Shown piece after piece: positions 1 through 6,435 of a stretch of 13,079 bases of DNA (the stretch's first letter is position 1; each line of letters begins with the position of its first letter). Below the pieces are notes generated by a model. That model did not search any database, was not told the origin of the DNA, and worked only from the letters and a program-made list of their open reading frames with translations. The position numbers and the translations under genes are program-made. Origin of the DNA: JBDRMV01 sp043811795 (GTDB lineage Bacteria; CG03); assembly GCA_043811795.1 (NCBI GenBank), contig JBDRMV010000080.1, positions 1-13,079 on the forward strand, in the 5' to 3' direction.

Positions 1-132
1 ATGGTGCGCGACCGGTTTCCTCTTGTCGGCGAAACGATTTTTACGACGGTCGTTGCGACAACGGTTCTTTACGAACTGGTGGGACCGCTCTGCACGAAAT
101 TATCTCTCCGGAAAGCCGGCGAAATCCTGTGA
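1..132 (+). CDS. C-terminal end of a probable cation:proton antiporter (5' partial)
   Basis: The first reading frame is open from base 1 to a TGA at 130-132 and gives 43 residues, so this is the tail of a gene that begins before the window. The residues include a hydrophobic stretch (IFTTVVATTVLYELVGP) followed by a basic tail ending KAGEIL. From memory of the family, the pattern YEL-x-GP followed by a short basic helix and a KAGEI-type end resembles the last transmembrane helix of Na+/H+ (CPA/Kef-type) exchangers, which are inner-membrane proteins moving monovalent cations against protons. The family call is inference from a short tail; any membrane transporter ending in this way remains possible. 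It is not part of the usual ribosomal-protein cluster and marks where that cluster is interrupted. Confidence 0.55.
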   Translation: MVRDRFPLVGETIFTTVVATTVLYELVGPLCTKLSLRKAGEIL

Positions 133-141
133 TTTGATTTA

Positions 142-285
142 TAGGCATATGCACATGAATCAAGTTGATATATTAAACAGGAAAATCGGGTCACCTCTAT
201 TTTTTCTTACTGATACAAAAGTAAAAAATAGAAGTGACCCATTTTCGCATTTAAGGCGATCACTGGAATCAAGTGCATATGCCTA
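142..285. repeat. Nested inverted repeat (MITE/REP-like or bidirectional terminator)
   Basis: Two pairs of inverted arms are nested. The outer arms are perfect 13-mers, taggcatatgcac at 142-154 and its reverse complement at 273-285. The inner arms, 188-205 and 223-240, match in 17 of 18 positions (gggtcac followed by a tctatttttt-type tract) and extend weakly outward through a gaaaat block. The inner loop is only 17 bases. The unit starts 9 bases after the antiporter stop codon, so it could act as a transcript-end hairpin, but there is no clean U tract. The shape also fits a small non-autonomous mobile palindrome. Which of the two applies cannot be told here. Confidence 0.7.
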
Positions 286-405
286 AAATTTTATTTCAAC
301 GAATAACCTGTTTTCGTTTGCTTATCCCTTTGCACGCTCTTTACAATATGGCAATAATTTGTCAAATATAAAGCCGTGTCAGGAAGTCTTTGGTTGTTTT
401 GGTGC

Positions 406-434
406 TTGGCAATATTGAAAAAATAAGGTTTAAT
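406..434 (+). promoter_or_regulatory. Candidate sigma70-type promoter for the ribosomal-protein operon
   Basis: A -35 hexamer TTGGCA (406-411, 5 of 6 to TTGACA) is followed after exactly 17 bases by TTTAAT (429-434, 5 of 6 to TATAAT), in an AT-rich stretch. Transcription would start near 441, leaving a leader of about 75 bases before rpsH. The position fits, because rpsH is the first gene of the cluster here and lacks its usual upstream neighbours. This is a consensus match only; AT-rich DNA produces chance matches. Confidence 0.45.
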
Positions 435-451
435 ATATTTTTTAGATGGAA

Positions 452-496
452 GGGGACAGTTGATAGTTGGGGACAGGTCTTGAAAAGCCCTGTCCC
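452..496 (+). repeat. ggggacag direct repeats and hairpin in the rpsH leader
   Basis: The octamer ggggacag occurs at 452-459 and again at 469-476. The second copy opens a hairpin: gggacagg (470-477) pairs with cctgtccc (489-496), and after one mismatch ctt/aag adds three more pairs, leaving a gaa loop. The stem ends 5 bases before the purine-rich ribosome binding site of rpsH (502-510). It could be a leader structure controlling rpsH translation, or a scar of the ggggacag-type palindromes that I recall near small transposases in environmental genomes. Confidence 0.6.
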
Positions 497-515
497 TTCA
501 TAGAAGGGGGTTGAT

Positions 516-908
516 TTGAGTCAGGATCCAATTGCGGATTTTATTGCCGCTTTGAAGAACGGTCTTGAGCGCCGGAAGGTTTATATTGATTTTCCCGCCT
601 CAAAGGTTTTAGGAGAAATTTTGAAGATTATGAAAGACCAATCCTTCGTTGAGAGTTACAAAAAAATTTCAGACAAGAAGCAGGGGTTTTTCAGAATATT
701 CCCGGCGTATGAAGAAAATGTTCCTGTCCTGAAAGGAGCAGAGAGGGTTTCTAAACTCGGCGGCAGGGTTTATGTCGGGTCTGCCGAAATTCCAAGGGTC
801 CGCGACGGCTACGGGATATGTATCGTTTCCACTTCCTCCGGGATTACGGAAGGAGAAGCGGCGAGGGCCGCGAACAGCGGCGGCGAAGTTATTTGCTACC
901 TGTGGTAA
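516..908 (+). CDS. rpsH: 30S ribosomal protein S8
   Basis: S8 is a primary 16S rRNA binder that nucleates the platform/central domain of the 30S subunit. The 130-residue product has the normal family length. It opens with the family motif DPIADFIAALKNG and ends with VSTSSGITEGEAARAANSGG leading to ICYLW, the conserved S8 C-terminus that contacts helix 21. The start is TTG, placed 5 bases after the purine run agaaggggg (502-510); no ATG fits the conserved N-terminus. In many bacteria S8 also represses the spc operon by binding its mRNA. Here S8 is the first gene of the cluster; L14, L24, L5 and S14 do not precede it. A promoter-like pair at 406-434 and a hairpin at 470-496 lie in its leader. 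Confidence 0.97.
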   Translation: MSQDPIADFIAALKNGLERRKVYIDFPASKVLGEILKIMKDQSFVESYKKISDKKQGFFRIFPAYEENVPVLKGAERVSKLGGRVYVGSAEIPRVRDGYGICIVSTSSGITEGEAARAANSGGEVICYLW

Positions 909-912
909 AGAG

Positions 913-1479
913 ATGAGCAGACTGGCAAAATATCCGATACCGATTCCCGAAAGCGTGGATGTTCAGGTTCTTGAAGAAGGTTTCGGAGTCAAGATAAAAG
1001 GGCCTCTCGGCGAGATTCAAAAAAAATTTCCCCCGCTGATAAAAATCAGCAGGAAAGAAAATGCTCTTGTTTTTGAAAGGCAGCAGGGAACCAATTTTGC
1101 AAAAGCCATGCACGGAACCGTGGCGTCTATCGTAAAGAATATGCTTAAAGGCGTTAAAGAGGGCTTTGAAAAAAATCTGCAGATTATAGGTCTTGGTTAT
1201 CAGTTCGTTCTGAAAGGGTCCGACCTCGTTATTTCCTGCGGGTATTCAAAAGAGGTGCATTACCCTCTTCCGAAAGAGATAAAAGCAGTTGCCGCGAAGA
1301 ATTCTCTATCTCTGAAATCCTTTGACAAGGAACTGCTGGGAAGAATCGCTTCGGAGATCCGTGCAATCCGGCCGCCGGAACCGTATAAAGGCAAGGGTAT
1401 CAGATATAAAGATGAAATTGTTAAAAAGAAAGTCGGTAAAGCCGGAGCGGCCGGCGGCACCGGAGTAATGGGTAAATGA
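913..1479 (+). CDS. rplF: 50S ribosomal protein L6
   Basis: L6 binds 23S rRNA near the sarcin-ricin loop at the factor-binding site. The 188-residue product is slightly longer than the usual 175-185. It starts MSRLAKYPIPIPESVDVQV, the standard L6 N-terminus, contains the GPLGEIQKKF strand motif of the first domain and the second-domain signature RPPEPYKGKGIRYKDE near the C-terminus. An in-frame ATG exists at 772, but it would add 47 residues overlapping rpsH with no family similarity, so the ATG at 913, 4 bases after the rpsH stop, was chosen. The C-terminus ends in a glycine/alanine-rich lysine tail. The stop overlaps the rplR start as ATGA, implying translational coupling. Confidence 0.97.
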   Translation: MSRLAKYPIPIPESVDVQVLEEGFGVKIKGPLGEIQKKFPPLIKISRKENALVFERQQGTNFAKAMHGTVASIVKNMLKGVKEGFEKNLQIIGLGYQFVLKGSDLVISCGYSKEVHYPLPKEIKAVAAKNSLSLKSFDKELLGRIASEIRAIRPPEPYKGKGIRYKDEIVKKKVGKAGAAGGTGVMGK

Positions 1480-1802
1480 AAAACGGAAAGACGCTGCAAA
1501 GACGCAGAAGACATCAGCATATTTTGAAAAAATTGAAGAAAGGTTTTATAAATGTTCCAAGGATGGTTGTCCGCAAGAGCAGTAGGAACGTTTACGTAAC
1601 TCTTGTCGACGACATGAATTTCAAGGTGCTGACAGGCGTTGTCAGACCGAGGAAGGATGCCAGTGGCGCTGGTCTCGCAATTTCCGAGAAGGCGAAGAGT
1701 CTCGGTTACTCCAAAATTGTTTTTGACAGGGCGGGATATAAATATCACGGGATTGTAAAAGAAATTGCGGAGGGGGCAAGAAGCGGGGGTCTTAAGTTCT
1801 AG
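1476..1802 (+). CDS. rplR: 50S ribosomal protein L18
   Basis: L18 binds 5S rRNA and helps anchor it in the central protuberance. The 108-residue product has a basic, flexible N-terminus (GKTLQRRRRHQHILKKLKKG), then the core VPRMVVRKSSRNVYVTLVDD, and ends with the conserved FDRAGYKYHGIVKEIAEGAR that contacts RNA. Length is slightly under the usual 115-120 because the N-terminal arm is short. The start codon overlaps the rplF stop (ATGA). It lies in the standard L6-L18-S5 order. Confidence 0.96.
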   Translation: MKNGKTLQRRRRHQHILKKLKKGFINVPRMVVRKSSRNVYVTLVDDMNFKVLTGVVRPRKDASGAGLAISEKAKSLGYSKIVFDRAGYKYHGIVKEIAEGARSGGLKF

Positions 1803-1815
1803 AAGGAGATTATAG

Positions 1816-2322
1816 ATGGCGGAATACAAAAAGGTTGATGAAGGTCTGATAAAAAAAACGGTTAGCATTTCAAGGGTTTCGAAGGTCGTAAAGGGCGGTA
1901 AAAGAATGTCTTTTACGGCGATTTGTGTCGTCGGTGACGGAGTGGGGAAAGTGGGTATCGCCAAATGCAAGGGCGCAGATGTCCGTATTGCCGTTGACAA
2001 GGGCCTCAGAAAAGCCGAAGAAAAAATGGTGAGCATCAACATAAAAGGCTCGACGATCCCGCATACTCTTGTCGGCGTTTACTGTCGGTCGCGCGTTCTT
2101 CTTAAACCTGCCCGGCCGGGCACGGGTATAATTGCGAGTTCTCCGGTAAGAGCCGTTGTGGAAGCGTGCGGAATAAAAGATATTCTTACGAAAAATATCG
2201 GAAGCAAAAATATAATGAACGTTACATGGGCGACGCTGGAGGGGCTGATGAACCTGAGTCCCGTACGGAAGAAGCCCGCCTCCGGCGGAGAAGAAGTCAA
2301 AGTAATGAAGGAATCAGAATGA
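1816..2322 (+). CDS. rpsE: 30S ribosomal protein S5
   Basis: S5 sits at the mRNA entry side of the 30S subunit and affects decoding accuracy. The 168-residue product shows the N-terminal double-stranded-RNA-binding-like domain (about 9-75) with VVKGGKRMSFTAICVVGDG and GKVGIAKCKGADV, and the C-terminal domain with PGTGIIASSPVRAVVEACGI (101-120) and SKNIMNVTWATLEGL. The ribosome binding site AAGGAG (1803-1808) lies 7 bases before the ATG. The gene overlaps rplO by ATGA. In most bacteria rpmD (L30) would follow; it is absent here. Confidence 0.97.
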   Translation: MAEYKKVDEGLIKKTVSISRVSKVVKGGKRMSFTAICVVGDGVGKVGIAKCKGADVRIAVDKGLRKAEEKMVSINIKGSTIPHTLVGVYCRSRVLLKPARPGTGIIASSPVRAVVEACGIKDILTKNIGSKNIMNVTWATLEGLMNLSPVRKKPASGGEEVKVMKESE

Positions 2323-2801
2323 GTTTTGTCGCTCTGCCCGCTTTTAAAAATTCATCCAAAACGAGAAAGAGAAGAAGGGGCCATGTTCACGGCAGATATT
2401 GCGGGAAAGGTCTGAAGGGAGAAAAAGCGCGTTCGGGCAGGACACATGTCGCGATACTTGAAGGCGGCCAGACGCCGCTTGTCCGCCGCCTGCCGAAGCG
2501 CGGTTTTTCAAACAGAAAATTTACAAAGAAATATGAAGAGGTGAATCTCGGTAAACTTTCGGGAAAATTTTCGGAAAATGAAGAAGTTAGCGAGAGAACG
2601 TTAAAGGAAAAGAAAATAATCAGGGGAAATTTGCCCGTTAAACTTTTGGGTCGGGGGGAAATAGACATTCCGCTCTCCGTAAAACTCGGCAGAGTCAGTT
2701 CGGGGGCGTTGAAAAAGATAGAAAAAGCAGGCGGCAAAGTTGTGGCGGAGAAACCGGATGCTCCCGTCAAAAAAAGCAGCGGAGGAAAGAAAAGCGGATG
2801 A
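2319..2801 (+). CDS. rplO: 50S ribosomal protein L15
   Basis: L15 is a late-assembling 23S rRNA-binding protein. The 160-residue product has the central L15 signature KGLKGEKARSG and EGGQTPLVRRLPKRGF (about 34-66), and the C-terminal fold ending in a lysine-rich tail beyond the usual length. The N-terminal glycine-rich arm is altered: a typical RGIGSGLGKTGGRGHKG region reads RRRGHVHGRYCGKGLKG here. The frame stays open upstream to 2166, but those residues overlap rpsE out of frame and are unlike L15, so the ATG at 2319, overlapping the rpsE stop, was chosen. The stop overlaps the secY start as ATGA. Confidence 0.95.
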   Translation: MSFVALPAFKNSSKTRKRRRGHVHGRYCGKGLKGEKARSGRTHVAILEGGQTPLVRRLPKRGFSNRKFTKKYEEVNLGKLSGKFSENEEVSERTLKEKKIIRGNLPVKLLGRGEIDIPLSVKLGRVSSGALKKIEKAGGKVVAEKPDAPVKKSSGGKKSG

Positions 2802-4120
2802 TAGATTCATTCGCCGACATTTTTAAGGTTCAAGACCTGAAGAAGAAACTCGGTTTCTCTTTTCTGGTTCTCGCCTGTTACAGGATAGGCACCACTGTCC
2901 CTCTGCCCGGCGTGGATGCGACTGCTCTCAGGGCTTTTTTTGCGGCGCAGCGCGGCGGAATTTTTGCCTTCTTAAATATGTTTTCCGGAGGCGCAATGGA
3001 GCGCCTGTCAGTTTTCGCCCTCGGGATAATGCCGTACATCAATGCGTCCATCATTATGTCTCTTCTTCAAACGTCCATTCCCTATCTTGAAAAACTTTCA
3101 AAAGAAGGCGGTCCGGGAAGAGAAAAAATAACGCGGATAACAAGATACAGCACTTTGGTGCTCGGAGCGGTTCAGGGTTTCGGTTTGACTTTCTGGATAC
3201 AGAGCATGAAAGCCCCGACGGGAGAATCGGTTCTGATGTTTACGGGGCTGGGATTCAGAATATTGCTGGTTCTTACAATGGTTACGGGGACGATGCTTGT
3301 CATGTGGTTCGGCGAACAGATAACCGAAAACGGCATAGGCAACGGCATTTCGCTTATAATCTTTACGGGAATTGTCGCCGGTTTCCCGGCGGCGCTGAAG
3401 AACACTTTCGACCTTGTAAGAACGCAGGAAATAAGTTTTTTTGTCATGCTTTTGATAGGCGCTTTTATGCTGGCAATTCTGGCTTTAACGGTTTTCATAG
3501 AAGAGGCGCAGAGAAGAATTCCGATACAGTATGCTCAGAGAATTGTGGGAAGGAAGGTCTACGGCGGCCAGAGCACTTACCTTCCTTTGAAAGTTGAGTC
3601 GTCGGGAGTGATTGCCGTGATTTTCGCAATGGCTTTTATGAATTTTCCCCTTATGGTTACCCAGTTTTTTCCCGACTCGGCGGTGTTTGAAAAAATCAAG
3701 GTTTTTTTCCAGCCCGGCAATATAGTTTATATCAGCATCTACGCGGTTTTAATCGTTGCCTTCTGTTACTTTTATACGTCGATAACTTTTGACCCCAAGA
3801 ATATTGCGGAAAACCTGAAAAAGTCGGGCGGGTTCATACCGGGCGTCAGGCCGGGCGAGCAGACGGCGCTCAAGATAAAAGATATTATGTACAGAATTAT
3901 TCTGATAGGGGCGGTCTTTGTTGTTTTCATTGCGGTTCTTCCGATGTTTCTAAGAGGGCAGTTGAATATGCCGTTTTATTTCGGCGGCACGGCGCTTCTC
4001 ATTGTTGTCGGCGTAGCCCTCGACACGATGGGGCAGATTGAATCGCAGCTCATCATGAGGCATTATGACGGCTTTCTCAAAAAGAGCCGTCTGCGCGGAA
4101 GATACTTCAACATAAAATGA
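2798..4120 (+). CDS. secY: Protein translocase channel subunit SecY
   Basis: SecY forms the protein-conducting channel of the SecYEG translocase in the inner membrane. At 440 residues with about ten hydrophobic segments it has the normal length and layout. Visible hallmarks are the N-terminal amphipathic segment and first helix with RIGTTVPLPGVD (29-40), the plug region FAFLNMFSGGAMERLSVFALG (56-76), PYINASIIMSLL in helix 2 (79-90), TENGIGNGISLIIF in the middle, and the C-terminal DTMGQIESQLIMRHYDGFLK followed by a basic tail. It overlaps rplO upstream and adk downstream by ATGA. This is the classic spc-operon position. Confidence 0.98.
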   Translation: MIDSFADIFKVQDLKKKLGFSFLVLACYRIGTTVPLPGVDATALRAFFAAQRGGIFAFLNMFSGGAMERLSVFALGIMPYINASIIMSLLQTSIPYLEKLSKEGGPGREKITRITRYSTLVLGAVQGFGLTFWIQSMKAPTGESVLMFTGLGFRILLVLTMVTGTMLVMWFGEQITENGIGNGISLIIFTGIVAGFPAALKNTFDLVRTQEISFFVMLLIGAFMLAILALTVFIEEAQRRIPIQYAQRIVGRKVYGGQSTYLPLKVESSGVIAVIFAMAFMNFPLMVTQFFPDSAVFEKIKVFFQPGNIVYISIYAVLIVAFCYFYTSITFDPKNIAENLKKSGGFIPGVRPGEQTALKIKDIMYRIILIGAVFVVFIAVLPMFLRGQLNMPFYFGGTALLIVVGVALDTMGQIESQLIMRHYDGFLKKSRLRGRYFNIK

Positions 4121-4665
4121 TTATAATTTTTCTCGGAATTCCGGGCTCGGGAAAGGGCACGCAGGCGAAAAAAATTTCTCAGAAGATGGGCATTCCGTAC
4201 GTAGGCACGGGAGAAATTTTGAGAGAAAATGTTGAAAAGAGGTCTCCCCTCGGAATAAAAGTAAAGGGTATTCTTGACGCCGGCCGGCTCGTGGATGATG
4301 CGACGATGCTCTCGCTTGTGGAACAGGCGGTAAAAGATAAGGATTCTTTCATTCTTGACGGAATGCCCCGGACAGTTCCCCAGGCGGAAGGCATTCGCGG
4401 GATTTTCTCAAAATACGGAAAAAAACTCGATTGCGTTTTGTTTTTAGACGTGGTGGACGAAGAAGTTATAAAAAGAATGCTTTTGAGAGGCAGGGGGGAC
4501 GACACGGAAGAAACGATAAAAGAACGTCTTTCCGAATACAGAAAAAAGACCGCGCCGTTAAGGGAATATTACGAAAAAACCGGATTGCTCAAAAATATTG
4601 ACGGAACCGGAAATGTCTCTGAAATTTTAGCCAGAATTGAGAATGCGCTGAATGATAAGAATTAA
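4117..4665 (+). CDS. adk: Adenylate kinase, short-LID form
   Basis: Adenylate kinase interconverts ATP plus AMP and two ADP in the cytoplasm. The 182-residue product carries the P-loop GIPGSGKGTQ (7-16), the AMP-binding segment TGEILRE (31-37, with R36) and DGMPRT (81-86). The LID begins at R124 with RGRGDD and runs directly into helix EETIKERLSEYRKKTAPL, so it is the short LID without the roughly 30-residue zinc-binding insertion of long-form enzymes. The usual DGFPRT motif reads DGMPRT, a conservative change at residue 83. The gene overlaps secY by ATGA and map by 14 bases, which suggests coupled translation. Confidence 0.96.
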   Translation: MIIIFLGIPGSGKGTQAKKISQKMGIPYVGTGEILRENVEKRSPLGIKVKGILDAGRLVDDATMLSLVEQAVKDKDSFILDGMPRTVPQAEGIRGIFSKYGKKLDCVLFLDVVDEEVIKRMLLRGRGDDTEETIKERLSEYRKKTAPLREYYEKTGLLKNIDGTGNVSEILARIENALNDKN

Positions 4666-5392
4666 AACAAATGGGGAAATTGAAGGGCTTAGAAAGAGTT
4701 GCAATCTTTTGAGTAAAATGTCGGTTATGCTTTTAAACCATGCAATCGCAGGGAGAAAAACAAGCGACCTTTCAGACCTTGCCGAAGACTTCATCGAGGC
4801 CTCCGGCGCTACGTCGGCGTTTAAGGAAACGGGTTTCCCCTCCAGTATTTGCACGTCGGTCAATAATGAGGTTATTCACGGTATACCCGGAGATTATGTT
4901 CTGCAGGAGGGCGACATACTGAGTATTGATATGGGTCTTGCCCTTGACGGTTTTTACTCCGATATGGCGGTGACTTGCGGTATCGGCCTTATTTCGGGTA
5001 CGGCGCAGGAACTCATCAACGTTACGAAAGAGGCGCTTTATAAGGGGATTAAACAATTCAGGGAAAACAGGCGTTTGAGCGACATTTCGCATGCCATTTC
5101 TTCATTTGTCGAGTCAAACGGTTTTTCCGTTGTAAGACAGTTCACGGGACACGGCATTGGCACGGAACTTCACGAGGAGCCGCAGATATTGAATTACGGA
5201 CCGCCGGGGACCGGTCCGATACTTAATAACGGTATGGTTTTTGCGATAGAACCGATGGTCAATGCGGGCTCGTGGGAGGTTAAAATTGATGACAACGGCT
5301 GGACGGCGCGAACGGCTGACGGTTCGCCTTCCGCGCATTTCGAACACACGGTCGCGCTTATTAACGGCGAGCCTGAAATTTTAACGGCATGA
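4652..5392 (+). CDS. map: Methionine aminopeptidase, type I
   Basis: Map removes the initiator methionine from nascent proteins in the cytoplasm. The 246-residue product starts IKTNGEIEGLRKSCNLLSKM, the type I N-terminus without an SH3 or zinc-finger extension. The five metal ligands are visible as D93 (SIDMG), D104 (FYSDMAVT), H167 (GHGIG), E200 (IEPM) and E231 (FEHT); H76 (NEVIHGIP) is the conserved substrate-binding histidine. The second aspartate follows YS rather than the common HG. The start lies inside the end of adk and was fixed by the conserved N-terminus. infA follows after 3 bases, matching the usual secY-adk-map-infA order. Confidence 0.97.
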   Translation: MIRIKTNGEIEGLRKSCNLLSKMSVMLLNHAIAGRKTSDLSDLAEDFIEASGATSAFKETGFPSSICTSVNNEVIHGIPGDYVLQEGDILSIDMGLALDGFYSDMAVTCGIGLISGTAQELINVTKEALYKGIKQFRENRRLSDISHAISSFVESNGFSVVRQFTGHGIGTELHEEPQILNYGPPGTGPILNNGMVFAIEPMVNAGSWEVKIDDNGWTARTADGSPSAHFEHTVALINGEPEILTA

Positions 5393-5395
5393 AGC

Positions 5396-5641
5396 ATGAA
5401 TAAAGAAGATAAGATTGAAATGGCGGGGATTGTTGTAAAAGCTCTCGGGAACGCTATGTTCCGCGTCCAGCTGGACGAGGCGCATGAAATTACGGCGCAC
5501 ATATCGGGGAAAATAAGAAAACATTATATAAAAATTCTCCCGGGTGACCGGGTTAAAGTGGAATTGTCTCCGTATGACCTTATGAAGGGACGAATCGTTT
5601 TCCGGGAAGATGCAAGAAAAACAAACAGGAGCGCGCAATGA
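5396..5641 (+). CDS. infA: Translation initiation factor IF-1
   Basis: IF-1 occupies the ribosomal A site during initiation and helps IF-2 and IF-3 select the start codon. The product is a single S1-type OB fold, with EDKIEMAGIVVKALGNAMFR, then AHISGKIRKHYIKILPGDRV and VELSPYDLMKGRIVFRE, all strongly conserved. At 81 residues it exceeds the usual 72 because a basic tail (DARKTNRSAQ) follows the last strand. The ATG is 3 bases after the map stop, so translation is probably coupled to map. rpmJ follows. Confidence 0.97.
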   Translation: MNKEDKIEMAGIVVKALGNAMFRVQLDEAHEITAHISGKIRKHYIKILPGDRVKVELSPYDLMKGRIVFREDARKTNRSAQ

Positions 5642-5677
5642 ACGCTACCCTCCAACCGCCCCGATAAGGAAAAAGAA

Positions 5678-5791
5678 ATGAAAGTAAAATCATCAGTAAG
5701 GCGGATTTGCAAGAAATGCAAAATTGTAAAGCGCAAGGGGAAAGTCATGGTAATCTGCAGCAATCCGAAACACAAGCAGAGGCAGGGATGA
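5678..5791 (+). CDS. rpmJ: 50S ribosomal protein L36, zinc-binding form
   Basis: L36 is the smallest ribosomal protein and binds domain V/VI of 23S rRNA. Translation from the ATG at 5678 gives 37 residues: it begins MKVKSSVRRICKKCKIVKRK and ends SNPKHKQRQG, the normal family length. The zinc ligands are complete (C11, C14, C27, H32; spacing C-x2-C-x12-C-x4-H), so this is the C+ form. A ribosome binding site, aaggaa, lies near 5666-5671. The infA-rpmJ-rpsM order is typical. A 66-base AT-rich spacer with no further gene separates it from rpsM. Confidence 0.95.
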   Translation: MKVKSSVRRICKKCKIVKRKGKVMVICSNPKHKQRQG

Positions 5792-5857
5792 AGAAATATC
5801 AAAAAGAAAGAAAAGATGATGAAAATTCAAATAGAGAGTAAGTATAGTGGAGGGTAA

Positions 5858-6250
5858 ATGGCGAGAATTTCGGGTATAGAATTACCGCAGAACAAGAGGG
5901 CGGACATAGGGCTTACTTATGTATATGGTATTGGCAGGTCTTCTTCAAAAAAGATATTATCGGCTGCGGGAATCCCGGGGGATAAAAAAATAAAGGATTT
6001 GTCGGATTCGGAAGTCGCACGGATCCAGAAAGTCATAAATGAGAAATTCAAGGTGGAGGGCGACCTGCGGCGCGTGGTTCAGGGAAACATCCGGCAGTTG
6101 ATGGAAATGGGCTCATACCGCGGGTTCAGACACAGAAGGGGGCTCCCAGTCAGGGGGCAGAGGACGCGGACAAATGCGAGGACAAGAAAAGGCAAGAAGA
6201 AAACAGTCCGCGGCGCCAAGAAAGAAGTTCCGAAAGGCAAGAAAGGTTAA
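5858..6250 (+). CDS. rpsM: 30S ribosomal protein S13
   Basis: S13 lies in the 30S head, contacts the 50S subunit through bridges and touches the P-site tRNA with its C-terminal tail. The 130-residue product starts MARISGIELPQNKRADIGLT, has the helix-two-turn-helix segment TYVYGIGRSSSKKIL (20-34), and the conserved RGFRHRRGLPVRGQRTRTNA (88-107) followed by a long basic tail to 130. Length is slightly above the usual 118-125. The ribosome binding site GGAGGG (5849-5854) is close to the ATG. In the classical alpha operon rpsK follows within a few bases; here a 198-base spacer with a structured element intervenes. Confidence 0.97.
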   Translation: MARISGIELPQNKRADIGLTYVYGIGRSSSKKILSAAGIPGDKKIKDLSDSEVARIQKVINEKFKVEGDLRRVVQGNIRQLMEMGSYRGFRHRRGLPVRGQRTRTNARTRKGKKKTVRGAKKEVPKGKKG

Positions 6251-6262
6251 AGAATAACGGTA

Positions 6263-6435
6263 TAGGCGAATGAAAAAGTAGTATGATTATGCATGTAAAA
6301 GGCAACAATCTTTTTTCCATATGGGGGGTGACAAGCGACGAGTGTCCGCCCGTGGCGGATGCGAGGAGCACAATCAGGGGGGAAATCCCCCCTATTGAGC
6401 TAAGCAACCACGAATTGTAGGCGAATGAAAAAGTA
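6263..6435 (+). repeat. 18-base direct repeats flanking structured element copy 1
   Basis: The string taggcgaatgaaaaagta occurs exactly at 6263-6280 and at 6418-6435, 155 bases apart, on either side of the core of the structured element before rpsK. The downstream repeat is also the 3' end of that element. A shorter relative, aattgtaggcga, occurs at 7506-7517 ahead of copy 2 and is identical to 6413-6424 in copy 1. The arrangement looks like a duplicated border, or the remnant of a tandem copy. Confidence 0.8.
6304..6434 (+). ncRNA. Putative structured cis-RNA element, copy 1 (before rpsK)
   Basis: This spacer element matches a second one at 7533-7660. Conserved linkers (38, 14 and 42 bases, most positions identical) surround two hairpins whose sequences differ. 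Hairpin 1 is 6342-6350 with 6354-6362 (nine pairs, loop cgt). Hairpin 2 is gggggg (6377-6382) with cccccc (6387-6392), loop aaat, extended by an a-t pair, a bulged c, caat (6371-6374) with attg (6394-6397), a mismatch, and agc (6367-6369) with gct (6399-6401). gtg (6328-6330) can pair with cac (6409-6411) and a tttttc tract with gaaaaa (6427-6432), closing a multi-branch structure. Its 3' end is 5 bases before the G-rich ribosome binding site of rpsK, which suggests cis control. I do not recognise the family; a dispersed repeat is the main alternative. Confidence 0.65.

Noticed and set aside
23..286. An 87-residue open frame with an ATG start across the window's first gene and the inverted repeat
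   Set aside because: It runs through both arms of the nested palindrome and is out of frame with the antiporter-like C-terminus at 1-132, which has the better protein character. No recognisable domain or ribosome binding site.
1260..2042. A 260-residue open frame on the minus strand
   Set aside because: It lies antisense to rplF, rplR and rpsE, all certain genes, and its residues show no family features; it is a codon-bias shadow.
5816..5857. A 13-codon frame ending directly before the rpsM ATG
   Set aside because: It contains the rpsM ribosome binding site as codons, has no clear ribosome binding site of its own and nothing to support it as a leader peptide.
6304..6434. Structured element as an integron attC site or CRISPR repeat
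   Set aside because: No GTTRRRY/RYYYAAC-type core sites, no spacer array, and the linkers rather than the outer ends are conserved.
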